DNA of 64,000 bases from Proales similis (GCA_019059635.1 JAGVRJ010000005.1:558001-622000); one strand, 5' to 3'; shown: positions 49,144 through 59,714, counted from the first letter of the stretch. The notes: generated by a model from the sequence alone, not told the origin. Made by a program: numbers and translations.

Positions 49144-49608
49144 CGTGTTGTCTTTTTAAGCTAATAAATTCTCGTTAGTTCTTTCTTACGCTCTTACGCT
49201 CTCTGTGTGCGTGTGAGTTTACTGTGAGTAGATTAGCGGTTAACAACCGCTCTCCCTCTCTTTTCCGATTCTGCTCTCTCACTATTCTTGTCAGGCCCTA
49301 TTTCTTCACTTTTTAGTGGTGACTTGAATTTGGTCTTGAAATTTCACTTGTCAGTAGCAAAACTTTCACTCATTACTTTTTCACTTAATGCTCACGGAGA
49401 ATGAAAACGGGTTTATTGGTTAAAAATCCACGGCAAAAGGAAAATTTTAAAATAAGCGAAGCCTCCAAGAAGCTATGAGCGGGTTTAGCCTCGGAAAGCA
49501 CCCAAGAGATTCACGTTCTTAGACGGGAATATCGGATAAAGAGATCGAGCAAAGCCTTTTCATAAAAACGAGTTAAAGAAAAATCAGATGTTACATGTGA
49601 GTCAAAGG
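49144..49608. other. intergenic region upstream of RPA2
   Basis: About 465 bp. A minus-strand AATAAA near 49411 is the probable 3' signal of the proline-rich gene. CT-rich tracts at 49200-49290; no coding signal seen. Confidence 0.4.
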
Positions 49609-50466
49609 CTACTTCGTACCCGAATCGAACTGCATTAGAATAGCGGTGACTGGATCGACTGTCGGAACAAGTGGACCAAGAGGCGGAATTCCCATCGGTG
49701 CTCCAACAGGTGGAAACTCGGGTATTTGCGCGCTGACAAATCCCTCGTCGAAGTAGTTGAAAACATTCGGATGATAAGTTTGCGGCATTCCTGGAGCTGC
49801 AAGCTCAGGAGCCGGTGGATGAGGCGCCGGTGGATGAGGTGCCGGAACAGTGTTGCTGTGTTCCTCGGACGAGTCGCCCTCAGAGTGTGCTATGAATGCA
49901 GACAACATTTTTGGTGAATAATTAGAATTGCTCTCGGCTAGCAAGGCCTTAATTGCATCCAAAGTTTTCTGAGGATTATTCGACCCGGATGATCGCTGGG
50001 GATCAGGTACTTTCTTTTGAGTATTTGTCTCCTGTGATTTGGCTGCCGGCTGCACTTGTGGGCTCGGCATAGGATGAGTTGACTTGATAGGAACTGGAGG
50101 AGGAGCATGTAAAACATTGGGTGGCAGTCCATAGATTCCTGGGGCTGGTAGCGGTAATCCAGGCACAATAGGCGCGAGTGAAGAGTAAAACAATGGTCCG
50201 AACGGCTCACTATCGAACGTAGCAGGATGAGGAGCAAGCGGCACAGGCGCCATCGATGGTGGCATGAATGGAATAGGACCAGTAGGGTTAGGGCCTAGTG
50301 CGAACGGTCCCATAGAAACCAAAGGGACGACGTCCAGAGGCAAAGCGCCGACCGGACCAAGTGTAACCGGGACTGGAAGAGGAGAGGGGCCAATGAATGG
50401 TGCGCCTCTTGTCAAATTTAAGCAAAGTAAAAGCAAAGCAAAACAAAAAATAGAAATCGACATCAT
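49609..50466 (-). CDS. proline-rich secreted protein, family unknown
   Basis: Single exon, 285 residues. The signal peptide is MMSISIFCFALLLLCLNLTRG with cleavage expected before APFIG. The mature protein is dominated by Pro, Ala, Gly and Leu with loose GP-type repeats (MGPFALGPNPTGPIPFMPP) and a His/Pro tandem (PAPHPPAPHPPAPELAAP). A short less repetitive stretch lies near residues 165-195 (LDAIKALLAESNSNYSPKM). No Cys outside the signal peptide. It could be a cuticle, mucus or gland protein, but nothing decides this. A TATA box is 61 bp upstream. Confidence 0.75.
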   Translation of the reverse strand: MMSISIFCFALLLLCLNLTRGAPFIGPSPLPVPVTLGPVGALPLDVVPLVSMGPFALGPNPTGPIPFMPPSMAPVPLAPHPATFDSEPFGPLFYSSLAPIVPGLPLPAPGIYGLPPNVLHAPPPVPIKSTHPMPSPQVQPAAKSQETNTQKKVPDPQRSSGSNNPQKTLDAIKALLAESNSNYSPKMLSAFIAHSEGDSSEEHSNTVPAPHPPAPHPPAPELAAPGMPQTYHPNVFNYFDEGFVSAQIPEFPPVGAPMGIPPLGPLVPTVDPVTAILMQFDSGTK

Positions 50467-50874
50467 TCCGACTTTGAATGGATTTTATCAATCGCTCTTA
50501 GCCGACAAGGCAGTGATTTTAGTGCATTTATAGTTGTCCAATTGGAGTTTTTTAAATAGCTCATCTAATATGCAGCCACGTTTTGATTATTGTTAGCGAT
50601 CAATTTCGCTTCTTTTCAAACGATCGCTCCTCTGCTCGCTTTCGAATCAGCTCTGAGCCGAACGTCAGAAAACCAAAATTATCGTTGTTGTTTAAAATCG
50701 ACTTTATTTTGATTAGTTTTTGTTTGAATTTTAGACCAATTAAGGCTCGCTTGACAGAACGAGCTTAGTTGTAGCTTGAACGTGAGTTGCTTCTTCCTTT
50801 ACAGTCGCGGCCGGCCAGCACCTTGACAAGCCATGAGTTTAGAAAATTGTCACTAGGAGCATCAATAACAGAAT
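50467..50874. other. intergenic region with TATA box and 3' signal
   Basis: TATAAA on the minus strand at 50527-50532 serves the proline-rich gene. An AATAAA near 50703 on the same strand fits the end of the Cys-rich gene. No other coding segment found. Confidence 0.5.
50527..50532 (-). promoter_or_regulatory. TATA box of the proline-rich secreted protein gene
   Basis: TATAAA 61 bp upstream of the first ATG at 50466, on the coding strand. Confidence 0.5.
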
Positions 50875-51597
50875 TCAAATTACATCGTCGCAGCATGGAA
50901 ACTGCTTGAACGCCGAGCAAAAATTCATCTTGAACGTCTGACACTCATTGTGGCTTTTGGGCTGCTTTTCGCATGATTTGAATTTATTTTTTAAAAGCAG
51001 AAGCATTTGGTCGCAATTGCGATCGGGCTTTGTAATTCTTAGGCAATAATTGCCGATCTCGTTCAGCTTGTTAGGATCCGACGGAATCTTTCAAAGCAAT
51101 CTTTTCATCATTTCTTGACCTCTTGGTCCATTAACAAAGATACCCACCGTTACAACTGGCCCATCAAACGGATAGTTTTCTTTACTTGCGATCGACTTGC
51201 TCTTAGTGGTTGTTGAAGGCTTGCTAGTGGTTGTTATAACAGGCCGGGATGTTGTGGTTGAGATGATAATGGAGAGGTTTTGGCCCGGCACGTACGGCGT
51301 GTACTTGCGTCGGAAGCAAGTGCTGAAATCGATATCCTCGTAAACGTAGCAGTAGACCGATACGACCTCTTGACATGAGGAAGTCGTCTTTCCACTCTGT
51401 TTTTCGCGTCGGTCACATTCGTCTACGATATCTTTGATTTTGTGTCTCTTTTCAATGCAAAACACGTCGTAGTTCTTGGCACAGTACACTTTGAGTTGGT
51501 AAAAACTGTCCTCGCTCTCTTTGCTTTTGGAGCCCTTTTGATCGTAACGTTCGGGTTGGGGGAAATTAATTCCCGAATTCGAATTAGTTGTGCTCAT
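50875..51597 (-). CDS. Cys-rich protein with Thr/Ser linker, family unknown
   Basis: Exon 51597-51148 joins exon 51087-50875 by a 60-nt intron (donor GTGGGT, acceptor TTGAAAG). Without this splice an in-frame TGA at 51099 would cut off a clearly coding Cys-rich end. The product is about 220 residues from the first in-frame ATG (MSTTNSNSGI). The open frame extends upstream to a TTG near 51681 (KFLKSWFKKFFDDDKS), so the true start and a signal peptide may lie in an exon I could not place. Paired Cys motifs (VYCAKNYDVFCIEKR; FPCCDDVI at the end) flank a Thr/Ser-rich linker (ISTTTSRPVITTTSKPSTTT). An extracellular, O-glycosylated protein is likely. Confidence 0.6.
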
Positions 51598-51798
51598 CGG
51601 CGTTGTTACTTGGGTAGATTTATCGTCGTCGAAAAACTTTTTAAACCATGACTTGAGAAACTTTGTAATTCGATTCAGCAATTAAGTAATCAGTTGAGGA
51701 GAGAAGAGCGTTTTATCAAATGCTTACTCTTTTCTGTCTCGATTGGACAATTTCTTTAGAACCCTATTGGTTTTAAAACATTTAAAATCATTTTTAGT

Positions 51799-52526
51799 TC
51801 AATATTTTATAGAATTAGAAATACCAAGTAATCGATGTCTTCCTTGTGCTTTAAATCGGTTGAAGTGGAGTCGACTGAACTCCAAACTAATACAACGACG
51901 ATAAACAAGTTCGTAACAAGCATATTGGATTCTGACTGTCAGAGACAGCCTTGGAATATCTTTATCAACCTGAAGGGCGGTAATTGAAAACATGCCTAGA
52001 GTGCCCATTATCTCAAGTTCATCAAGAGAGATCGTAGCTGGTAATAATAAAGATTCATAAAAATGCTGGCCACCAGTTGGTTGACTATAACAATGAATGA
52101 AATAGAATATTATTTGATAATTACGGTTGGTGTCAAGTGTGAAATGAATAAAATATGAAATACCTGCCCTGTTGGTGGTGTTCATATGTTAAGAATATTC
52201 CGTTGATTAATAAGAGCCTCTATAGCTCAGTGGTTAGAGCACTGGTCTTGTAAACCAGGGGTCGGCAGTTCGATCCTGCCTAGGGGCTTTTTTTTTCTTC
52301 ATCTGGACTTTTTGCTGTACTACCTAAACTGGAGCGGAATGCTCAGATTTCTGGCCAATTTCAAAAACCTGTTCTCCAACCACAGCTTATTGTTTTTGTC
52401 TGTTCCCATTACAAAAATAAATACAGGCATTGGTGCAATTGAGGTTTTATTTATTTCAGACAGACTGAGTGAAAATTCCGAAAATTGAGGTAGTGAGGTC
52501 ATGAGCGAGATAGATCGCTTTAGCAT
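51799..52526 (-). CDS. unidentified 190-residue protein; intron holds an antisense tRNA
   Basis: Exon 1 (52526-52324) and exon 2 (52168-51799) are both open in matching phase, with donor GTAGTA and acceptor CCAACAG. The join reads LSIPLQF-R-AGISYFIHFTLD. The product is about 190 residues with no Cys-rich or membrane segment and many beta-prone residues (MPVFIFVMGTDKNN; FSITALQVDKDIPRLSLTVR). The 155-nt intron contains a complete tRNA-Thr on the other strand. Alternatively exon 2 alone could be read from an ATG at 52185 (128 residues). I do not recognise the family. The last codons include a TATAAA-like string that could act as the next gene's core promoter. Confidence 0.5.
52216..52288 (+). 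tRNA. tRNA-Thr (anticodon UGU)
   Basis: A 73-nt cloverleaf. The acceptor stem GCCTCTA pairs with TAGGGGC (one G-T pair). D-arm with A box TAGCTCAGTGG. Anticodon stem CTGGT/ACCAG around loop CTTGTAA. T-arm with B box GTTCGATCC. The anticodon TGT reads ACA threonine codons. A run of T follows at once, a pol III terminator. No intron and no encoded CCA, as expected for a nuclear gene. Confidence 0.96.
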
Positions 52527-52708
52527 TAAAAACAAAAACAAATCAATAAAGAGGTGAACCGCTCTCGTAAAGAGAAGCGTTAAATTTAAATGAGAATAAT
52601 TAATCTATCCTAGTGTTTAAGTTATACTTACGAAGCAAGCGAGTTTCGATAAAAGGAGGCCATTGCGTCAAAAAATGGACAAAAAAGAGGAAGCAGAAAG
52701 CAGATGCT

Positions 52709-55401
52709 CTACATGTTGACAATTCGATTCATTTTAAGCAGTTTCCCCAATCGTTGTTTAGATGTTGCAAAACCTTTTTTAAATTTTCTACTTGTCTGAA
52801 TTTTGCTTGCAAGAGCTTGGCTATTGTTTTTGTTTGCATCCGACTCTGCTTCTTGGCCTTCTGATTTGGGGTTGATTTTTTTAGAATTTTTCTTCAGCTT
52901 TTTGCTGAGTTTTAAATTATTTTGTCTATTTAGCTTGTAATCTTCGTCGTCCAATCCATTTTCCTCTTCGTTTCCGAAATAGTCTGAATCGCTCGAGTCG
53001 ATTCTGGACTCTTGATCTGTATCTTTGTCCTTTCTGTTCAAGTTTTTCTCAACCAACTGATCGAAACTGCGCTTTTTGGACGACACTTTTTCCGGTTCTG
53101 CCTTAACATCAGGCTTGACAGGCTTTGGCGGCTGCAAATAATGAAGAGCAAATGGCTTTATCTTTCGCTTGCGGCCTGTGTGGCTCTCAAGCTCTGGTGT
53201 TGGCGTTTCATGGCTTTGTTTTACACCCATGTAGATATAATCGCCTTCTTGCAGCGAGCCTTTTATTAACTCGTCCTCTTCGTCATCACCTTCACGCTTG
53301 ACCAAGTCGTCCACATTGCCGAGTTTTATTTTTATTTTTATTGGCTCCAGTTTTGGCTCCGGCTGGGCTTGAGCGATCGGTTCAATTTGAGATTTGGTTA
53401 TTTTTATCACCAGTCTCTCTTTTTTCTCGCCCTCTGCTTTTTTCTCGCCATTTTTGCGCTCTGTGTCGGCCACTTTTATCTGTAGCTGCTCCATGTTGTC
53501 ATAAGTCAAAAATTCTTTTTCCCGCTTGCCAACACTTTGCTGGCTGCCGACGTTTGCAGACGGATTCGCTTTTAAATATGTCTCTACCTTGGCCAACTCT
53601 TTCGACATAACCTTCACCAGCTTGTTGCCGTTTATGCGTCGCGGAATCTGATGCTCATGCAGTTCATAATACTAGCGAATTAAAAAAAAAAAGGGTGGCA
53701 ATGAATTTTTTTCGTTGCTTTTACGCATTAAAAATGTGAACATAAAGAGATGTACATACTTGCTTGCTGTTGAGCCAGCGTTTAAGTGAGTCGCGAAGAA
53801 ATTTAAAGCCATTGAGCTGACGTTTTGAAATTTGATTTCGGCTCGGATTTTGTCCAAAATCTTTGAGTTTTTGAGTGAAATGTTTGGCTGCGTACCACTG
53901 AAGCGTCTCGAATGCTGGAAATTTATATTTCTCAGGTGTTTGCAAACGTGTCTCCATTTCGTAAACCCTAAGTTTCCTTTAGTTTAGATGAACGGGTCGA
54001 ATCGAGCTACTCTTGATCTCAACTCACTTGATCTGCGTAGGAATGTTGAACGAATGAAGGAAATTGCCGCCAAACACCAGCGAGTCGTCCGGCGTGTACA
54101 CAGCGTGAATCCATCCGGTCGGCAGCAGGATCGTGTTGCCGGTTTTTATGTAAAATCTGTAGCATTTGTCGACAAGGTCGCCGAGAAACACTTCGCTGTG
54201 ATTTTTCATTCGATTCCACTCTTCGTAGATTTGCAAGTTCTTCTCAGTGGGCTCGATGAGGTAGAACACTTTGTCGCCTTTGACCGTGTGATACCAGACA
54301 CTCGAGCCGCCAAAGTCAATGTGAAAGTCCGTGTATGAGTTGGCCGCACTGACCAAACAGTACTTCTGAACCTCCGGCCTGACGATTCCTTGTTGTTGGT
54401 CCGTGTCGCTGGATTCGTTCGGCCACACGCCATTGGTGGCCCAACTCAAATAGTTCACTACACTCGGCGGTGTAACATTTTCTGTCAGCTTCGTATTGGA
54501 GATTTCAAACGAAATCAAGTTGTAGACTTTGTCGCGCTCCTTTGCCTTAAAGTAGTCGTTCAGCTCTTTTATGCTCATTTTGAACACTTGCTGCCGTTCG
54601 ACGTCGATCACGTCAATTGAATAATCGGCGCCAACAATTTGCTCAATTCGCGTCAAGTCAATCTGATGCGAGTCGGGCATTCGGAAACCAAGGCCTGTCT
54701 TGTTCTCAATCAGTATCGGCTTGTTGAAGCCGTTTTTTTCAAAATAATCCAACGTGAGTCGTTCGCCTGATTCCAATTTAATCACGAGGTTGTTCTCGAC
54801 CGCACTTGAGAGAACAATTCGAGCAAATTGAAGTGAAGAAATTGAAAGAGAGGCTATTTACTCGGGAAACTGACGTTTGAGAAGAAGCTCGACGAATTTA
54901 GCCGTTCCAGCTTGAGGTGGCTTTCTGGCCGCATTGGCGTCGGTGTAATCATGTCGATGCCAGTTCATTCGTTTTTTATCTTTTCAATTTCACCGTTGAG
55001 CATTTTAATGGCTTTTTCTTATAGCCAGCCAACTTACAAAGGGTGCTGCGATGCTCATCAGAACAACGAGGACAAATGTATGTTTCGATGTCGGCCACAA
55101 GACGGGCGTTCAAGTTCACACATCTGTTTATTGAACACTTTGATTGGGAGCATTCGATTGGGAGTGATTTGCTTCAAGTTAATTACCGTCCGTGGAGCCA
55201 GTCGTTGCATGCCTCACATTCGATCATTATGTCGTCGTCTTGCTGCTCGTCATTCTCATCGTCGGCTGTGCTCCGCCGGCAGATGCAATAGTGACTCGGT
55301 TCTGAATTGGGCGAGCTGTTTTGTTGAGCGATCGGTTCGCGTACGAGCATTTCGGATTGCTTGAATCGTTCACTGTTGAAGTTGCTCGATAACAGCTCCA
55401 T
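52709..55401 (-). CDS. KDM7-type histone lysine demethylase (PHD + JmjC)
   Basis: About eight exons from ATG 55401. The N-terminal PHD finger (YCICRRS ... ECEACNDWLHGR) sits near residue 40. The JmjC domain follows: SVVNYLSW-type helix, then the Fe/2-oxoglutarate site HIDFGGSSVWYHTVKGDKVF with His and Asp, and the second His in WIHAVYTPDDSLVFGGNFLH. All metal ligands are present. A helical bundle typical of KDM7 (KYKFPAFETLQWYAAKHF) follows. The C-terminal third (from 53617 to 52709) is Lys/Glu/Asp-rich with nuclear signals (TGRKRKIKPF, KLSKKLKKNSKKI). Family members PHF8 and KDM7A remove H3K9me2, H3K27me2 or H4K20me1 after docking on H3K4me3. Which paralogue it matches cannot be said. Confidence 0.9.
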
Positions 55402-56482
55402 TGCAGGAGAGTGTAAATGAAAGAGAGCAGAAAGGGCGAGATTTGGACGATTTCTTGCACCAGAGCAACGAAGGGTTCGGCACTCTGCACGGCAGTCAGC
55501 TTACAATTGCGATAATTAGCACGTAGGCCCTTGTGTACGACGTTGGGCTTGGTCGACGTCGAGTCTATTCAACTGAATTGTAGGAATTCATAAATTCAGA
55601 GAATTCTTTATTAACATAATCTATCAAAATAATAGCACACTTTATTTCTTCGCAACTATTTTGGGTCTAGAATAATTTATGACTTGTTTAGTTGTTGAAG
55701 GGTGTCCAGTTTTATCTGCACCTGGACTGACGCTCACGACTGGACATGGGCATTGACTTCAACCTGCCTGATGAAACATGAAAAGGCAAGAAGAAGAAGA
55801 AGAAGAAGCGATGACGCCCACTCAAATAAAGAAACAAATCTCATTCGCTTTGGCTGTCTTTATTGGCCACAGCACTGGGGCGATTTGGCCAAGGGTCGAA
55901 GGGTAATGTTCAGAAACTTGTTTAAATTCAAAATCCAAATGAGATCGTGACTCTTTAACTGGAATGGCTTGCCCGAATCCTTCAATTTTTTATTCTCATT
56001 CTCTCTTTTCTTTGCAATCAAATTAAAATCTTTTATTATCCCGTTTATTCTGCCTATTAATGGTAAATAATTTTTGATTAAATTTTAGCTTACATTTATA
56101 AATTTTCAGCGCTAGACGCCCACGTGATGTGAATAAAACATTGCATAAGTAAACAGCTCGCGTTAGAAACACTTGAGTAGAAGCAAACAACTAAACTTGA
56201 CTCAAACGGGTCGGTGGCTTGAGATGCCCCGACGATAAGATTACCAGTTTTCTCTTGGAGTGAACGGCTGGGCAATCCATAATTATACGAAAATAAGCAA
56301 AATATTATCAGGCCAGTGTGCAGAATGAGAGAGAGAGAGAGGGGCCTAAAATGTTGCTGAGAATTTCATTTTTGCTTTTTAAATTTCTTTCTCAATATGC
56401 TGTTGTACAGTGAAATGTTTTCAGTTTCATCTCGCTTTCATGCTCGATTTCAGATCGAATATTTCAGAAAAGTGGCAAACAA
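55402..56482. other. divergent promoter region of KDM7 and SDR genes
   Basis: About 1.1 kb, A/T-rich. An (AAG)7 tract at 55788-55808 and an (AG)n tract near 56327-56341. CAG acceptor-like sites at 56451-56453 and 56465-56467 precede the SDR ATG, so a 5' UTR intron or trans-splicing is possible. No coding exon found. Confidence 0.45.
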
Positions 56483-57654
56483 ATGACTCCGCTTGAGTTA
56501 ATTTATCACTCGCTGGTCGCGCTTGGCCTGATGGTTTACTATGCTGTGCTGTCGGTTGTCAACTACTTTGTTCCGTACAAGTACAGGTCAAAGAGCGTTA
56601 AAGGCGAGCTCGTTCTCATTACTGGCGCTGGATCGGGCATCGGTAAAGAAATGGCGAAAAAGTTCGCCAATCTGGGCGCCCGACTTGTTTTGTTGGATGT
56701 TAATGCCAAAGCTAATGAGCAAACTCGTGACGAAATATTCAAGGACGGTGGCGATGTCCACGCCTTCACATGTGATCTGAGCAGTCGAGAGCAGATTTAT
56801 GATGTTGCTGAAAGGGTAACCCACTCCAAAGATTCTCTTTCATTCATGCGCATTTTTACTCGTTCGGTTCAGATCAAGCGAGAAATCGGCCAGGTTCAAA
56901 TACTGGTCAACAACGCGGGCATTGTGACCGGCAAGCGATTCTTGGACTCGAGCGATGCTGCCGTTGAAAAGACATTTCAAGTGAACACCATGGCCCATTG
57001 TTGGGTAAATGAGCCCAATGCACTCTCCTGATTGATTCGGTCCTCACCAAATTGACGTCAATATAGCTCGGCAAAGCGTTCTTGCCCAGTATGATCGAAA
57101 AGAATCATGGCCATGTGGTGACAATTGCAAGCATGGCCGGACTGTTCGGAACAGCTGGACTTTGCGACTATTGTGCGTCGAAATTCGCCGCAGTCGGCTT
57201 CGATGAGTCACTCAGAAACGAACTGCTTCGACAGGGCAAGACCGGAGTAAAGACAACCGTTGTCTGTCCGTACTACATCCGCACCGGCATGTTCGAGGGC
57301 GTTAAGACTTCGTGAGTAGAGTCCAGAGCGGTTTTATTTAGGAACAAAAGTATATATCGCTGAGCAAAATACTCTTTGAAGGTTCATCCCTTTCATGGAG
57401 CCTGAGTACGTTGCCGAAAAGGTGGTCGAAGCTGTTCTCACAAATCAATCGATTCTTCTCCTGCCTCGTCTCATGTACCTGTTTTATTTCCTGAAAGGGT
57501 GAGCGACCTTGTTCGGCTTGTTCTGGCTCATTTTCGATTCACAGCCGCTTTGTTTAGAATTTTGCCCACTGAAGTTCAAAACTATTTGTCAATGAACGGA
57601 ATAAAAATCAACCACGACATGGACGAGTTCGTCGGACGTAAAAAGGATAATTAG
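56483..57654 (+). CDS. membrane-anchored short-chain dehydrogenase (SDR16C-like)
   Basis: Five exons, the first 56483-56815, ending at TAG 57652. An N-terminal hydrophobic helix ([19 protein letters not shown]) anchors the protein, probably in the ER or lipid-droplet membrane. The Rossmann motifs are complete: cofactor glycines [26 protein letters not shown], and the catalytic Ser in VVTIASMAG with YCASK (Tyr/Lys pair). The acid after the second strand (LLDVNA) predicts NAD(H). The layout matches RDH10/HSD17B11/SDR16C5-type retinol or steroid dehydrogenases; the substrate cannot be decided from sequence. It lies upstream of LAMTOR2 on the same strand. Confidence 0.9.
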
Positions 57655-57767
57655 ACTAGAAAGTTGATGAGAAGACAAATTAGACGCACTTCTCTCTGCC
57701 TCTATGCCTCTCTTTTCCGCTCTTATCAAATGCCCAGTTAAGACATTCATTAGACCATTCGGTTAAT

Positions 57768-57773
57768 AATAAA
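57768..57773 (+). terminator. polyadenylation signal AATAAA of the SDR gene
   Basis: AATAAA 114 bp after the SDR stop and about 135 bp before the acceptor-like AG that abuts the LAMTOR2 ATG. Confidence 0.55.
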
Positions 57774-57911
57774 TTTAACAAAATGCCCACATTATTGGGT
57801 ACACAGTCTTGGAGTTAAATTAATAATGAGGTGCAGCGGCGGCGGCGACTCAAAACCACCCCACCATCACCTATCATTAACTTGTTGTTTTATTAATTTT
57901 GCATTCAAGAT

Positions 57912-58286
57912 ATGCTGAAGCCCAGCTCTCTTAGGCAGCTGCTGTCAAAGGTGACCGGTAACTCTATTCAGGCGGTGATCCTGAGCAAACGCTCGGGCGA
58001 ATACCTCGACTACGTGACCAGTAAAGAGCACGAAGACTTCATGGCAAAGAACATTTGTGCCATCATCACGTCCGTCTATCAGTCCTATTTTCGTCTGAGC
58101 GAAGCGCTCGACGACTCGCTTAACCTCTTGATCGTAGACTCGGACACGTACCGAATCGCGGTGCGACCGCTCGGCGAGCACCTGGTCATTATTTGCGCCG
58201 ATTCAAACACCGGTCTGGGAATACTCAAGTTGAAGCTCAACTCGTTGGCCGCTTCGCTCTCTAATCTCTTCAACAACGGACTGTAA
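57912..58286 (+). CDS. LAMTOR2: LAMTOR2 (p14), Ragulator subunit
   Basis: A single exon of 124 residues, the usual LAMTOR2 length. It starts MLKPSSLRQLLSKVTGNSIQ (human begins MLRPKALTQVLSQ) and keeps the roadblock/LC7 fold through NICAIITSVYQSY, LNLLIVDSDTYRIAVRPL, LVIICADSNTGLGILKLKL. LAMTOR2 pairs with LAMTOR3 in Ragulator on late endosomes and lysosomes, where it anchors Rag GTPases for mTORC1 signalling. Only 2 nt separate the ATG from a pyrimidine-rich acceptor-like site (TGCATTCAAG|AT). Confidence 0.9.
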   Translation: MLKPSSLRQLLSKVTGNSIQAVILSKRSGEYLDYVTSKEHEDFMAKNICAIITSVYQSYFRLSEALDDSLNLLIVDSDTYRIAVRPLGEHLVIICADSNTGLGILKLKLNSLAASLSNLFNNGL

Positions 58287-58300
58287 CATGTCTATTTGCC

Positions 58301-58306
58301 AATAAA
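58301..58306 (+). terminator. polyadenylation signal AATAAA of LAMTOR2
   Basis: AATAAA 15 bp after the LAMTOR2 stop and about 140 bp before the acceptor-like AG upstream of MED4. Confidence 0.6.
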
Positions 58307-58463
58307 AGCTGTCCGGTTTTCATTTGGCCTTCAATCTTGCAAGCTGGCGAGTTGCGAGCGTCTAATTCATTGAGTTGAGCTTGACAACTCGACGATCAGT
58401 TATCGAATGAAATTGACTCGGCCTGACTAAATCTGCCACAATCTTTAGATTTGATTGGGGCCA

Positions 58464-59373
58464 ATGAAGGCAAACGATGCGCCTGACACGGCGGCAGCTG
58501 ACACCAAATTGGATGTCCTCAACTCGGCCATGTGCACTCGTGACAACATGAGTCGTCTAATTGACGACATCGAGGCTCTATGCAAGTGAGTTTTAATTTT
58601 TGCCTGCTTACAGCGCATCGGTTAATCGAAAAACTTTCCGAAACTAACCAAAAAAGAGAGCTCATCTTGCAAACAATAAACTCAAACCGAACTCGAAACA
58701 ACAGTAAAAACGAGCTATTCGAGCTCACTCAGTTGATTGTTGAGAAGCAGAACGAGCTGACCGGCTATGTGGACGTTGCGAACGAACAGTTCGCGTTGTT
58801 CAATAAGATAAACAAGTTGAAGCAAGCGCTGGCCGAGAGCGATTCCAATCTAAAAAGTTTACTTATTTATTTAAAAGAAGCCGAACAAGTGCTGGCGTCG
58901 GCCGTCTATCAGTCGCGGAAAAAGCTGGGCATGATTGCCAAGGCGAGGCCGATATCTTCCGAAACGATTATTCGCTACGCTCATAAAATAAGCTCCGACT
59001 ATGGCGTCTGCTGCCCCGAGAATTGGACGCCGGACAATCCGATTCGGCCCTATCCGACCGATGCCGACATGCGACGTGGTTGGCTAGCCCAAATCAGTCA
59101 GGCCGAGTTTAATCTCGAGTCTGTGGCCAACGTAACCAACGGAAGCGACGAGCCGTCCTCGTCACGGTCCCAGTCACGTTCTAATTCTAAAAGTATTCAG
59201 AACACTTCAATTGCTCTTGAATCCACAAACTTTAAGCGTAATTTTGACTTTTAGTTATCGAACCAATTGTGCCCGAAGAATTGGGCGGATTGTTTGCTCG
59301 TCAGGAGGAGGCCGAATTCATGAGCGACTCGTCAAACGAATCGTCCAACGACAGCGACATGAACATCGTCTGA
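58464..59373 (+). CDS. MED4: Mediator complex subunit 4
   Basis: MED4 is clear from the middle exon: HRLIEKLSETNQKRELI, LLIYLKEAEQVLASAVYQS, RPISSETIIRYAHKISSDYG and the Pro-rich NPIRPYPTDADMRRGWLAQ. A final exon adds EEAEFMSDSSNESSNDSD, like the acidic/Ser end of human MED4. MED4 is in the Mediator middle module. The 5' end is problematic. ATG 58464 gives a good N-terminus (MKANDAPDTAAADTKLDVLN ... IDDIEALC), but removing the 28-nt putative intron 58586-58613 puts exon 2 out of phase by one base. Starting at ATG 58580 without that intron keeps the frame but loses 40 plausible residues. Confidence 0.88.
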
Positions 59374-59714
59374 ACCTAGTTGGTCATCTCTCGATCTGCC
59401 TATTTGCCAGAAGCAACCAGCAGCAAATGCACAAGCACTAGATCCGGCCTTTCTCTTCAATTTCAAATCTCGTCTTCTTTCCTCCTTTATTTTCTTTCCC
59501 TCTCGCTCGCTCGCTAAAACAATTTTCTCATTTGAATTAATTATAAGTATATTGAATGAATGAAATACAAAATTTGAAGGAAAAAAAAAACGACGCGGTG
59601 GTCAAACTTGAGCTTTTGGACTCTCGTCTCCAAACGAGCTCGAACAGATTTATTCAGAAAAATGGAATTGAAGAAAAATTTGACAATTTTTGCTTGTTTT
59701 GTGAATTGAGACCA
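59374..59714. other. 3' regions of convergent MED4 and dynein genes
   Basis: About 340 bp. A minus-strand AATAAA near 59648 is the likely dynein heavy chain 3' signal. CT- and A-rich tracts; no coding segment. Confidence 0.45.

Noticed and set aside
51806-51811. TATAAA upstream of the Cys-rich gene
   Set aside because: It lies inside the last codons of the neighbouring unknown gene and the start of the Cys-rich gene is unresolved, so a promoter role cannot be supported.
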